From positions 106,142,434-106,206,433 of the forward strand of contig NC_088795.1 of the NCBI RefSeq assembly GCF_011386835.1: a DNA stretch of 64,000 nucleotides, in the 5' to 3' direction. This document shows, piece after piece, positions 46,913 through 58,765 of this stretch. This DNA is from Chrysemys picta bellii. Its lineage: Eukaryota > Chordata > Testudines > Emydidae. Both the position numbers and the translations under genes were made by a program. The notes under the pieces were generated by a model. That model saw only the letters and a list, made by a program, of their open reading frames with translations, made no database searches and was not told the origin of the DNA. Numbering within the stretch: position 1 is the first letter of the stretch; the number at the start of each line of letters is the position of its first letter.

Positions 46913-47373
46913 ATATATTGAATATATTTCATACTGAATCAAAGTATGGTCAAGCAATTAACTATACAATTGATGTATACAATTGTATTCTGTTGTTGAT
47001 AACAACAGAAAGGCAATGAGGGCTATATTGGCACCTAGATAGATAGATGAGTGCCAGCTCCCTGAACTACAATCTGAACACCATATTTAAAGTGTCGTTA
47101 GATGTAAGAGTTGAGCTACAAAGTATCTGAGGACTATCCTATGGCAGCCAAGAAATTCCAAGTCTACCCAGGAGCATTGTCACCTGTGTGGACGTTGAAG
47201 TGACCAAGCACAGCTAGCACCAGCGCCACCCCAGTGCTTTGCAGAGAAGAACCTGGTCAACCTTCTGAAGGTTACTGCAGTGCAGTGGGATGATACATCA
47301 TCATTCCTATCTAAGGACTCATGCAAAATGGACATATTCAATCAGATATATTGTGGAGGCAGAAGATGTCTTA
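46913..47373. other. Intergenic DNA, nothing recognised
   Basis: No gene or clear repeat is supported. Confidence 0.45.
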
Positions 47374-47381
47374 CATTACAT
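47374..47381. repeat. Left 8-bp target duplication of MITE
   Basis: CATTACAT, identical to 47601-47608. Confidence 0.95.
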
Positions 47382-47600
47382 CAGGGGTCAGCAACGTTTG
47401 GCACGGGGCGGCGGGAAGCGGCACGGGCAAGCAATGTGCTGACCGCGGCTTCCCGCCACCCCCATTGGCACGGGACGGCGAACCGCGGCCAGTGGGGGCC
47501 GTGATCGGCCGAACCTGCCACGTCAGCAGGTAAATAAACTGGCTCAGCCTGCCAGGGTGCATACCCTGGCGAGCCGCATGCCAATCATTGCCGACCCCTG
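47382..47600. mobile_element. hAT MITE, CAGGGGTC ends, full copy
   Basis: The left end CAGGGGTCAGCAACG and the right end (reverse complement CAGGGGTCGGCAATG) are inverted repeats, and the flanks are a perfect 8-bp duplication, as expected of hAT. The GC-rich interior (gcggcgggaagcggcacggg) is partly palindromic. The related half copy at 6158-6322 shows the same family. Short frames across it are artefacts. Confidence 0.95.
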
Positions 47601-47608
47601 CATTACAT

Positions 47609-48429
47609 AGATGGTCTGTGCATTTCCATTTTCATGTAGTTATTTATTATTCTTTAAAGCATCACTGGAATAAATAAGACATTTTTTCCTAACAAAATAT
47701 ATGACCTATCTTACTATCCTATCCAACTGCCTGATGTTGGTATTTGATAGAGGATGATTCCATTTAAAGTAGATTTGGCACATCCTACTCTTCTCCAGAA
47801 CAACATTTAATTTCGGAGGTTAAAAATGTAACTTGATTTTTAAACAAAGGCAATTGTTTTGTATCTCCCTAGTACTGGAGCCAGCAAAATTCAGAGTAAA
47901 CATTAATTATTCATGGAACAATTAATTTTAATTAGGGCTTGTGTAGAATCCCATATGGTTTCAGACATCATCAGTTCACTAATGCAAACCATTTGCAAGA
48001 GGGTATTGGGAAGGTCTAGGAAGTTTGGCTGACGACAGTAATTGTAGTCTAGTGTATTAGGCATGAGGCTGGGAGCTAGAGACTCCCGTGGCTTCAACCC
48101 TGATTTCTCCTGTGGTCTTAAGTAAGTTATTTAACCTCACTGTCTATTTTACATCAGCAGTAGGAGATACAGCTGTTTCTGTTGAAGCAAGGTATTACCT
48201 GAGTGGGTCGCATACCCAACAGCAGAGTCCTCTTTTATCCAGGCTTGGACCAGTACTGTTACTAACAGTAACAGAGTTTTGTATGTACTGACATCATGTG
48301 GGAAGAAGTACCACAATTAGTGAGTGACTAATCAGTGAAGGAACTGGACTGCCTGAATTGTCAGTGGCACAAGAGAACCTAAGTAAGTGTAAGTTGACGA
48401 CACAACTAGGTGTGGATGGTGGGTGGATT
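47609..48429. other. Intergenic DNA with a possible MIR remnant
   Basis: At about 48074-48175 the phrases gcttcaaccctgattt, cttaagtaagttatttaacc and tcactgtctattttacatc loosely resemble a MIR body. Otherwise nothing is recognised. Confidence 0.35.
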
Positions 48430-49430
48430 GGGGGAAAGATTGATTTGTGGCAATGCCGGCTCTTTGATTCCTCTTGTGGGATCAAGAATGATATAGAACA
48501 GTGAGAAAAAACAGAGACCACTAGCGCAGGTGCAATTACAAAGGGAAATGGAAAGACCTGTCCTCCACTAACTTTGAGAGACTCTGGGGAGTTGGGGGCA
48601 GGAGGGAGAGTGACCACTGAAGTAAGTGAGACACAGAGACACTATGGTAATGGGTCACAGAAATTGTAAACTGGGAGACTTGCAAAGTGACACTGGCAAA
48701 GAGAGGTTAGGGAAGGTGCTATTAGTGATAGAGAGTCCAGGAATCTAGGAACTGGGACACAGCTACATTGACTCTAGGGAAGACACAAAAGTGGGGAGGG
48801 AGAACAGATGCTGGGGAGTTAGAACATGGACAGTGACTCTGCAGAGTGTGGGATGGGAACGGTGACTCTAGCAGGAGATGAGGGAAGGAACCTAGAGAAT
48901 GGAGCATAGGAAAGAGACCCTGGGGAGTGGAGGATGGGGAAGTGACCCTAGTGGGGACACAATTACAGTGCAAGGAGAGAAAATTGGCATGCTGGGGAGT
49001 AAGGAACAGGAATTGAGGGTTGAGGGGCTGAATATAGATTAAGGGGGTGGGAAAACATGGTAGACATGGGCAGAGATTTAAGAGCTAAATGGTTACCATA
49101 GGTGTGGACAGGAACAGGGACAGGGAATGAGAGGCATCCTGGAGAGGGGATAAAGAGATCCTGGGCTACCATTGCTAATGCCATGAACAACAAGGAGATC
49201 CTAGGAAGGACAGATGTCCTGGGGGCAGTGGTGATTGGTTAAGGAATTCAAGGGTAGGAATAGGGGGAACAAGGTCTATGTGCAGGTTTGGGGGCTAGTA
49301 TTTGTGAAGGAACAGAGGATATTCAGAGCATAGAATTTGTTGGGTTAATTTAGATTAGAGATAGAATGAGAAAGAAAATTAAGGGGTCAGGAATAATTGG
49401 GGAGGAATACAAAGCTCCCAAGAGAAATTA
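48430..49430. repeat. Purine-rich degenerate tract
   Basis: About 1 kb of G and A-rich DNA has loosely repeating phrases such as gtgactct, ctggggagt, gggatggg and gggaagtgaccct at irregular spacing of roughly 30-60 bases. It looks like a decayed minisatellite. Frames on the minus strand rich in Ser and Pro are artefacts. Confidence 0.5.
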
Positions 49431-50927
49431 TTGCAACACTGAGCATTAACTTTTTTTTAACCAAAAGCCCTAATAATTCATATAATCTATTTTCATCCCT
49501 AGATATTATTATGCATTAATATATGTATACATTCGCTATGACTTTCATCACCAAATGCTGTGACAAAATCATGAAAAAGTACACCTGTCCAATTTTTCGG
49601 AATATTATCATTTGATAGACATGCCTTTTTTATAAAATGTGTATTCAGAGAATTCATTCAATTTAATAAAATCACTAAAAATGATGTCCTGGGTAGTGCA
49701 AAGACACTCACTCTGTAACGTGGTAACACCCTATTAAACAGAGAGCTCTTGTGATATTACTGTATAATGTTTCTCTAAACAAAAGTTCATTCTTGCAATG
49801 ACTATTGTACTGTTTCTGATACTTATATGGCTAGGATTGGCAAATCTGTTAAAACTTCCTAAATAAAGGCTTCATTTTAAAAAACCAAACATACCATGTA
49901 GTCCATAAGCAGAAAAAAATGTGTTACTCCAGTATTCCTATCTCAGTATGTACATATTGATTTACACTTAAATGCTAAATAGGTCAAATACTATCAAAAG
50001 AATAAATTATTCATTGTAAAATTTGACAAACACATGTAAAATAAATAATGCATTCTGATTTATGGAAACAGAGTTGAACGTAATTTATTCAAAGATTGAC
50101 TGAATAATCCTCTATGAATTTTAATATTTTCCCTCCATATTGACATCACACTGAATAAAGTTGCACATGGTGTGAATCTAACATCTTCTAAATAAAATTA
50201 TCTTACATATGCTAACTAGTGCTAATTTGGAAATAGATAATCCATGAGATATACCTTGCAAATGTTTGGCGTATTCCAAAAAAGTACCTGAGAGACTGTC
50301 CATTAGAGTTGCGTGAAGCCTAATTATGAGTGTGGTGGAGAGAAGCAGCACCTTGCTAACACCAGTAGCAGTGCTCAGTGGCCCTCAGGGGATGTGTCTC
50401 TGTGGAAGGGGGGTTAATGGCATGGCCACAGCACTGAAGCCACTTGTGTGCTGGCAAAGTATAAGAGGACTGTGCGGTGAGAGAGCACTGAACATATGCT
50501 GCACCCTTTCTACAGACATAGCCACTGTTATGTCCATGGCATACCATCAGAGGTAAAAAACATCAAATACTCTTTTAGAGAGGTTGCAGTGTAACACTAC
50601 TTTATTTCTTAAAATCCCAAACATTAGCACACAAGAACCAAGAACAGAGAGAGGGGAAGCAGGCTGCTCCCTAAGGAGGTGAGGCACAACTCATTCCACC
50701 TTGCTGTAAGCTGGCTCTTTCCAGACAGACATGCTTTCCTACAGAGCGATCTAGCCTGCAGGCAGGACCAAGACATTCCTTACAAATTAAAGTGACATCC
50801 TACAATTCTAACCCAGTTTTCAAATACACCACATTCTTCTGAGTGCCCCTGCAGGTGTCTGACTGCTCTTGGACTCTGGAGGAATAATTCTTCCAATCAT
50901 CACTGGTTTTGTTAACGTGCCATCTTT
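49431..50927. other. AT-rich DNA, nothing recognised
   Basis: No gene or repeat is supported. Confidence 0.45.
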
Positions 50928-50935
50928 CCTCCATG
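50928..50935. repeat. Left 8-bp target duplication of MITE
   Basis: CCTCCATG, identical to 51130-51137. Confidence 0.95.
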
Positions 50936-51129
50936 CAGGGCCGGCTCCAGCATTTCTGCCGCCCCAAGCAAAAAAAAAAGCCACAATTGGCGGCGGCAGT
51001 TCAGCGGCAGGTCCTTCACTCCTAGAGGGAGCGAGGGACCTGCCGCCCCCGAATTGCCATAGGTGCCACCCCTCTCCCTTGGCCGCCCCAAGCACCTGCT
51101 TGTTAAGCTGGTGCCTGGAGCCGGCCCTG
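50936..51129. mobile_element. CAGGGCC hAT MITE, copy 3 (194 bp)
   Basis: The ends CAGGGCCGGCTCCAGC and (right, reverse complement) CAGGGCCGGCTCCAGG are nearly identical inverted repeats. The 8-bp duplication is perfect. The interior has ggcggcggcagttcagcggc and an A-run (50971-50980). It is the shortest and best preserved of the three family copies. Confidence 0.96.
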
Positions 51130-51137
51130 CCTCCATG

Positions 51138-53479
51138 CTCTCTGTTGTGCCCTGGCTCTAAGAGCTAAATGTATTCTTTACTACTGAAATGCAGCCATGG
51201 CCACAGTTAGGTCTTGACAGTTCTTAATTTGCTGCACATGATAACTCAGAACTTCATGTTGACAGAGGGCTCAGGGTGCCTCTTGCTACAAAAGCACAGG
51301 TTTTTCACCATTTGAATTAAAAGGAAATCTCTGTTAGCAACCAGGAGTCAGAAAAGTGATCATTCCTATCTGCCCCATTTGGACACATGGTGGTTTGTAA
51401 TGACTAGTTCATGTTTGTGAGCACAATGCCAGTGCTACTAGCCAATAGAATGTGCATGCATACTGGGTGTGATTTGGAAGTAGAGTGGTTTGGTCAAGTA
51501 GATCTGGTCAAAAAAAAATTCAGTGGAACAGTTTTCCATGGGAAAATGCAGCTTCATATAAACTGACATATTTCACAGGAACACGTATCAATTTCTAATT
51601 CTATTGATAAACTTCCTCTCCAGGCTGGCCTTGTACATATTGATGCAATCATGTTCTGCCTACTCTGAAAATAGAAGTCCAAGAAAGAAGGCCAGAGCCT
51701 CATCTGTGCAAGAGCCTTTTTTGACAGCTCCTCAAAGCTTTATGCCATCTTTACTTCCCCAGACATCTGGAAGCTGGTTTGTAGCAGCCCCACAGAGGCT
51801 GTCATACTGGCCTCATTTCACTGGAGCACAGCACACTCCAGTCATGCCACCTATCATCCCAAGCACTCTACCGGCTAAGTAGTGTAATAGTTGTTGCCAA
51901 CTTGTGATTATAACATAAGAGATGATACTGGAGACTCTTTAAAGTAAAAGTAAACACTTAACTTCCTGATGAGATCTGTAAAGCCAGGTTTTGCTAACTT
52001 GCTTGCCTGGCTCCAACTGCAAGCCATGTGCTACTGCTGATAAGGCTAACTACATAATGATTCCCACCATGCAACACTATGGGTAACTTTGATTACTACT
52101 CAAAGTTCCTACACATAGTCTCTACACCAGCTGAAGACTCCTTCACACTGAAGAAGTCCTCAGCTGCCCAGAGCAGAGCAGAAGGGCCAGAGATCCAGCC
52201 AACATCTGGCAAGAGGAGCTCAATTTCACAAACGTTTTGCTTCTTGAGCATCTGCATTACACAAACATGTAGCTAGAGTATGATTCCCTTTGTAATAAGT
52301 CTCCTTTCCACTTGATAGTTGCTGCTGTGAAAAAAGCATTGATGGTATTCTGCAGGTTGCATGGCTCAGAGAGCAGATGACACTTTCAGCTGCATTAGAT
52401 TGTATGTGGTAAGGTCACGTATTGCATGATTGTAGGAATACTGGGGTAATGTGATGTGGCTATTATAATTCATTATGATGTGAGATTAAATCAGTTCTGT
52501 GATCATGCCCTGTTCAGCTAATTATATTAGCTGTGTTTTGCATCCATATACACAGGAATAAGGGCCTAATCTAGTAATATGCCTAAGCATTGCAAATCAA
52601 TTGGACTACTCTCATACTTGAAGTTAAGCAGATGCTTAAGCACTTTGGTGGGTCAAGGCATAAATGACCATATAAACTGCAGGCACATCATTTGTGTGAA
52701 ACAGGAATTACATTTGAAAAGTTACATGAAATTTGTGATAACTAAAGCACAACACAACAAAAACCTACACAATTAAAAACTTTACTTCTTAGCCATTCCT
52801 AAATTTCTAATGAACATCGGCTTCAGTGTTGACTAGAACCAAATTTTGTAATGAATTTGATATCCAGAAACATATATTGGAGATTAAGGATTTAATCTCA
52901 TCTCTAGAGGTAATCCACTATATGGCCTAAGGGATTATCCCAAGACCATTAAAATCAATAGAGGTATGTTCATGTATTCCAACAGACTTTGGATCAGGCC
53001 CTACTCAACCAATCACAGTAAAATCTAAAGAGATGGTGATTTAGAAATAGACATTTCATAACCTGAATAGTTCACAAAAGCATGAATTATTACCTAATAA
53101 TACACACGTTGTCATAATTTATTAATGAGACATTCCAAACCATCAGTGCTTTACTGACACAACAATATTGAAAAATAATCAGTCACTAATATTTTGGTTG
53201 GTGCTGTATCAAACTTTTTTGGTGTGTTCACAAATGGAAAGTAGGAATGATCATGACTGCTACATATTAAGAAATCATCACTGTAGTTGGCAGAATCAAA
53301 TTAGTGAAGTTAGATTATTGTTGTGGATGGATGAATTGATACATCTGAAAAAAACAATTGACCCAAATATTCACCTAAAAGCTCAAACCAAAGTCAAGGT
53401 TAACTCCATCCTTCCATTTTTATTATTATTTTTTATTTTCTGCAGTTTTTCATGTCCTCCTGTATCTACAGAAGTTCAG
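51138..53479. other. AT-rich DNA with an AT-rich repeat at 51498-51610
   Basis: The sub-region 51498-51610 begins with atctggtcaaaaa and has ttttccatgggaaaatg, matching the family at 56346-56890. No gene is supported elsewhere. Confidence 0.4.
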
Positions 53480-54010
53480 ATAGAATCACAGAATCATAGG
53501 ACTGAGAGGGACCTCGAAGCACTCATGTCAGGACTAAGTATTATTTAGACAATCCCTGACAGGTGTTTGTCTAACCTGCTCTTAAAAATCCCCAGTGATG
53601 GAGATTCCACAATCTCGCTAGGCAATTTACTCCAGTGCTTAACCAGTGCTAACCTGATGGTTAGAAAGGTTTTTCCTAATGTCCAACCTAAACCACCCTT
53701 GCTGCAATTTAAGCCCATTGCTTCTTGTCCTATCCTCAGAAGTTAAGGAGAATAATTTTTCACCCTCCTCCTTGTAACAACTTTTTATGTAGTTGAAAAT
53801 TGTTATGTCCCGCACAGTCTTCTCCTCTTCAGAGCAAAGAAACCCAGTTTTTTTCAATCTTTCCTCATAGGTCATGTTTTCTAGACTTGAATAATTTTTG
53901 TTGCTCTTCTCTGGCCTTTCTCCAATTTGTCCACAGCTTTCCTGAAATGTGCCGCCCAGAACAGGAGACAATTCTCCAGTTGAGGCCTAATCAGCATGGA
54001 GTAGAGTGAA
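53480..54010 (-). mobile_element. CR1 LINE 3' fragment
   Basis: On the plus strand the CR1 3' end gatagaatcacagaatcata is followed by reversed coding sequence. The minus-strand frame 53639-53971 contains NMTYEERLKKTGFLCSEEE, then [14 protein letters not shown] and FRLDIRKNLS, matching the CR1 at 43063-44511. It has frameshifts and stops and is 5' truncated. Confidence 0.92.
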
Positions 54011-54397
54011 AGAATTACTTCTCGTGTCTTGCTTACAACACTACTATACATTTAATTTATAAACATCCAATAATCAAATCAAAGCTCTGCATCTTTTGAA
54101 ATTTACCCGTCACTAAGCCTGAAGAAAACCATAAAAGTTGTAGACTAAAGGAATGAATGTATTTTGCTTTTTATGTGTACAGGTAAGCAGAAATAGAGGA
54201 GAATCTAAAGAGTAACATACATTAAAGGGAGTTGTTTATTTCATTGAAATTTAATCATTCACATGGCTCAGAAAGAATTTTTTCATGTTCATGAAGTGTT
54301 TTATGAATTGTTTGGAGATGACAGTGTGTTGGGGTGTACTTAGTCTTTGCGGCTCTTTATGGGAGACCTCGAGGTCCTATTACACCCCACCCCAGGA
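54011..54397. other. Intergenic DNA, nothing recognised
   Basis: No gene or repeat is supported. Confidence 0.4.
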
Positions 54398-55258
54398 CAG
54401 GGCCACCCAGAGGATTCAGGGGGCCTGGGGCAAAGCAATTTCAGGGGCCCCTTCCCTAAAAAAAAGTTGCAATTCTATAGTAACATGTATTTGGAAATGT
54501 AAAAATAACCAGTGAAATACATTCAAAAATTAATTTTTAATAATTTGAAAATACATGAAATACATTATTTAAAAACTTTAAATGCTTTAATGGTATGTAT
54601 ACATTTGCAATTACATAATGGGCTGTCGCTGGGTGATGGTGATGGTTGGTGCCAATGGGCTGTCGCTGCGTGGGGGTGGTACTACTGTTGCCCAGGGCTG
54701 GGTGGGGAGCTGGGCTCTGGGTCGGGGGTTCCCGGCTCAGAGGGTCTGGGCTCGGAGCTAGAGGTCAGGGCTGTGGGGGGCTGGGGTCGGGGGGTGTCCG
54801 GCTCAAAGGGGCTGGGCTCAGAGCTGGGGGTCAGAGCTGGTGGGTATGGGGTCGGGGAGTGCCCAGTACAGAGGGGCTGGGCTCAGAGCTGGGGGTCAGG
54901 GCTGGGGGGAGTGCCCAGCTCAGAGGAGCTTACCATGCCACTTCCCCCGCCTCCTACCTCTCCCAGAGCCCCAGCGAGCTGTGTCCAGGAGCTCCTGCCA
55001 CTCAGCCCACCGGAGCTCGCAGCTCCACCCCCTTACCATGCGGCTCCAAGCAGGAGGACCTCAGGCCCCGCCCGAGCCAAGCCACTGCAGTGCTGTCCAG
55101 GGCCGCTCCTGGACACAGCGCGCTGAGGTGCCGGGGGATGGGGGAAGGCGAAGGAGGAGGCAGGGGGAGCCTTCGACATTCTCGTGGGGACCCCTGAGGG
55201 GCCCGGGGCCTGAGGCAAATTGCCCCACTTGCCCCCCCTACTCACCCGGGTGGCCCTG
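54398..55258. mobile_element. hAT-like MITE, CAGGGCCACCC ends
   Basis: The left end CAGGGCCACCCAGAGGATTC and the right end (reverse complement CAGGGCCACCCGGGTGAGTA) form an inverted repeat, followed on both sides by gggggcctgggg- or ggggggcaagtggg-type sequence. No matching 8-bp duplication is seen (left CCCCAGGA, right TACTAGCA). The interior (about 54700-54930) has 3 to 4 degenerate units of 50-66 bases rich in gggctcagagctgggggtc. Three overlapping GC-rich frames (152-204 codons) are low-complexity artefacts. Confidence 0.75.
54700..54930 (+). repeat. Degenerate minisatellite within the MITE
   Basis: Units start near 54732, 54798, 54862 and 54914 and share ggctgggctcagagctgggg. Confidence 0.65.
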
Positions 55259-55426
55259 TACTAGCATTCTGCACTGTAACTATCTCATGTGTGGGTGAAA
55301 ACTGAAAGGTACCTGATTTGCATTAACATAGCCCTGTTTAAAGAAGACTACATTAATACAAAGTATGTAGCTTTTAGTTCATGCCAGAACTGCCTACCAG
55401 TGGAGTTACAGTGCAGAATGCTAGTA
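55259..55426. repeat. 22-bp perfect inverted repeat pair, possible old MITE
   Basis: The sequence 55259-55280 (tactagcattctgcactg..) is exactly inverted at 55405-55426, with 124 bases between. The left arm abuts the MITE end. It could be a separate small fold-back element. Confidence 0.65.
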
Positions 55427-55699
55427 TTCACTGCAATTCATACCCCCTTAGTCCAAACTGCGGGGCTGCATACACATAGCCCTAGTGAATAAAAAGACAG
55501 GAGGTGAATCTACAGTGCCCTGTTTGCTGTGCACTACGTCTCCATGCCCTTAGGCTCAGCATAAAGGTGACTAATCATCCTATAATTGAGTCACAGAACG
55601 TATGTATATCCCTAAACAAAACATGAAGGCAAAGGGGGGAAATACAATATAGTAAAATAACAAGGTACAGTAGTTTATTTGAACTGAACAGGAATCCTT
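55427..55699. other. Intergenic DNA, nothing recognised
   Basis: No gene or repeat is supported. Confidence 0.35.
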
Positions 55700-56130
55700 A
55701 CCAAAATAAAAGCTACGGGAAAGGAATGGATGTAAAATGTAACACTTAAAAATAATGTGGAAATTAGGACTGGGGGACCAAGAAGAACAATTAACTAAAA
55801 ACATACAAAACAAACAAGAAATTCTTTAAATATATCAGAAGCAGAAAGCTAGTAAAAAAATTGGTCTGATGGTTTTCTAGGAAGTGAAGGGAGCAATTAA
55901 AGAGTTTTAAGGACATTGCAGAGAGGCAAAATAATATATTTGAGACAGCCTTCATCACAGATGATGTCAATGAGACACATATCCTGCCCCTACTCTTTCA
56001 GATAATAAAGCTGAGGCAGATTGAGGTATCTGAGGAGGAGGTGCTAGAACAAACTGAGATATTAAACCACAACACATCACTGGGATTGGATGCCATTCAT
56101 CCAAAAATTAAAAAGAAACTTTAGAGTGAA
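55700..56130 (+). mobile_element. CR1-like LINE fragment, linker and early RT
   Basis: Plus-strand translation at about 55815-55860 gives KFFKYIRSRKLVKKLV, and at about 55970-56115 gives HILPLLFQ, EVSEEEVLEQTEILN and SLGLDAIHPKI, matching the LINE linker and the GPDAIHP region. It is broken at both ends and has stops. Confidence 0.75.
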
Positions 56131-56249
56131 GTGAGTGTGATGCCATCAAAATATGCAATGTTACTATATGTTACTATTCATAAGGGCCTTACAGCACCTG
56201 ACTGTTAACTTTAGTCTTGCTGAATATTCTTACTTTTCCTCCTGTCTCC

Positions 56250-56345
56250 TAGCCAAATTCTAATCCAGGTTGTTACCCCTTATCCCATGACAACTTTGTC
56301 TCTTTAGTAGACTTGTGTAAGAGACTGTCCAAGGCTTTCTGGACG
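56250..56345 (-). mobile_element. Short CR1-like LINE piece
   Basis: The plus-strand phrase gtccaaggctttctggacgt resembles the reversed coding sequence of LINE motif A (KAFD region), as in the copy at 22991-23060. It is very short. Confidence 0.4.
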
Positions 56346-56890
56346 TCAAAATTAAAGTTGGTCAAAAATGTTCCAGTGGAACTTTTTCCATCAGAAACCA
56401 AAACTTTCTGTAGGAATTTGTCAATTCAAATAAAATTTCACTTTGAGGGAAAAAAAACAAAAACGGTGGTTTGAAAATGTCAAAATGTTCCATTTGACAT
56501 TTTCAGAATGGACTATTTCAATTTTTCATCTTGAAATAAATTTTGATACTTTTTTTAATTTCAAATTTTTAAAAGAAATCAAAATGAAATGTTTTGGTCT
56601 TATTTAAATGACTTTTTCAATAGACCTGATTTTTTTAACTTGAGTGTGATGGAAATTTAGAAATTTTGTTTTCATTCCAAATTGGAATAAAAACAAATCT
56701 CAAAATTGCAGAATTTCCCACAAAATGGAAATTTCAGTTTTCACCAGGTGAGCTTCTGGGGAGATGCATAAGTAGGAACAATTTTCTGATGGAAAATAAC
56801 ATTTTCCAGCAAAACTGAAATATTCCAGTGGAAATTTTGATTTTGTGAAAAGCAACATTTTTGGTAGAAACTCATTCCAATGGAAAATTC
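56346..56890. repeat. AT-rich dispersed repeat, ggtcaaaa head
   Basis: It begins gttggtcaaaaatgttccag and contains ttccatcagaaaccaaaa, caaaatgttccatttgacat and tttggtagaaactcattcc, with many short inverted phrases. Related copies are at 2715-2870, 29460-29760 and 51498-51610. It is noncoding. Confidence 0.55.
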
Positions 56891-58201
56891 CTGACCCACG
56901 CTACAGAAAGTGTCATTCACCTACACAAAGCAGATGCAGAGGATTGTAAAGGGACAATGTTATTATGTTGAGCCCATGTCCTCTTGTGCTGAGTAGCCCA
57001 AATCCAACAGAATACCTGCAATGGGACATTTGTGGGGCAAAAAAGAATAATGCCACAGAAGCCATCCCTCCCTCTTCTACATTCACTGGACAGGAATCCT
57101 GTAGATTCTAATCTCTTTGTGCTCATGAAGGTAGAGGTGCTGTGGTCCCAACTGTGGGATTTCTAACACTTGAATCATCACTGTGAATGCATGCTATATA
57201 TTGCAGAGAATCAACCAACTGAAAAATAAGAAGACCTAACCAACACTTCACTGAGTTACTGTAAAGTGATACAACTCTTCCTAGTTCCTTAAGGTAGAGT
57301 ACATTGCTATGTTACATAGATGTTGAAAGAGGGAGCTGTAATGTCTTTTAGGCTGGGATTCACAACACTGAACAAGTAAAGAATATGCTATATTTGCTTA
57401 GTCAATCTAAAAAAATGTAGAAAATATACTTTGATATAACTTCCATTTCCCATTTTGCATATTAAACTGAAAAAATGGAATATTATCATATAAATGCCCA
57501 TTTGACATGTTTTACATGATCCATTTGCTGAATTATTCAATAGCTCTTCCTCAGTAGATCTTCCCTTAAATAACGCAAGGTGTTTTCTGAACACCTTTCA
57601 TAATATATATATATAATTTTTAAATATTTTTTAGTAGGAAAAATAGCCTAATGTTTTATGTTTGTAGAAACGATTCTGAAATTTACAAAATCTAGTTTAA
57701 AAAGAAATTCCCAAGATATTTTTTTTAATCCTTTTAGTTTCCTTTGGCTGGGCATTTCTCTAGATGTATATATTGTGTTTTATACAATTCATGTTCTGAA
57801 CTGAAGCAGCATTGACTACAGTATGTTACAGGTTTCTCTTTCTATATAGCTGCTATGGTATGCAATTGATATTTATGGGGATTTTCCATAATTTTTGGAT
57901 TTGATTTTTATAGGATTATTTATCGTTCCTTCTCATGTTTGTTTGTTTTTTCATTTTTATATATAAAACACTAATATAATGAATCTCTTATGATTTTCAA
58001 AACTATTTAAGCTTTATTCTGTGAATTTATATATTCACAAATGTTTCTGCTAGTCGGCCTAATCCCACATCATTGACTTTGATGGGAGCAGGATCAAATC
58101 TTTAATGAATAGTTTTCTTTTTTATGGATGTCACTTAAGAATTATACATAAAATTATGGAGGGATGGGAGCAAAATACTTACTGTAAAACTTGATATTTA
58201 C
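56891..58201. other. AT-rich DNA, nothing recognised
   Basis: No gene is supported. Motif cattgactttgatggg is at 58071-58086. Confidence 0.45.
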
Positions 58202-58209
58202 ATTTTAAT
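58202..58209. repeat. Left 8-bp target duplication of hAT element
   Basis: ATTTTAAT, identical to 60525-60532. Confidence 0.9.
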
Positions 58210-58765
58210 TAGGGCTATCAAGTGATTAAAAAATTATCACAATTAATTGCATGATTAATCGCAGTGTTAAACAATAATAGAATACCATTTATTTAAATAT
58301 TTTTGGACATTTTCTACATTTTCAAATATATTGATTTAAGTTACAACACAAAATACAAAGTGTACAGTGCGCACTTTATATTTCTTTTTGATTGCAAGTA
58401 TTTGCACTATAAAAAAACAAAATAAATAGTATTTTCAATTCACCTAATACAAGTACTGTAGTTCAGTCTCTTTATCATGAAAGTTGAACTTACAAATGCA
58501 GAATTATGTACAAAAAAATTGCACTCAAAAATAAAACAATGTACAATTTTAGAGACTACAATTTCATTCAGTCCTGCTTCTTGTTCAGCCAATCGCTCAG
58601 ACAAACAAGTTTGGTTATATTTGCAGGAGATAATGCTGCCCGCCTCTTATTGACAGTGTCACCTGAAAGTGAGAACAGGCAATCTAATGGCACTGTTGTA
58701 GGAGGCATCGCAAGATATTTACATGCCAGATGCATTAAAGATTCATATGTCCCTCATGCTTCAAC

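Noticed and set aside
45495..46957. Plus-strand frames of 64-178 codons across the CR1 and LTR
   Set aside because: They are the opposite strand of the CR1 endonuclease and linker coding region, or lie within the LTR.
53168..53548. Plus-strand frame of 126 codons starting with a hydrophobic segment
   Set aside because: It looked like a possible signal peptide, but it has no domain and its end runs into the CR1 3' end at 53480, so a chance frame is more likely.
54390..55266. 8-bp target duplication for the 861-bp MITE
   Set aside because: The flanking octamers CCCCAGGA and TACTAGCA do not match.
54512..55298. Three overlapping plus-strand frames up to 204 codons
   Set aside because: They are Gly, Ser and Arg-rich translations of a degenerate minisatellite inside a MITE, and frames in three phases are equally long.
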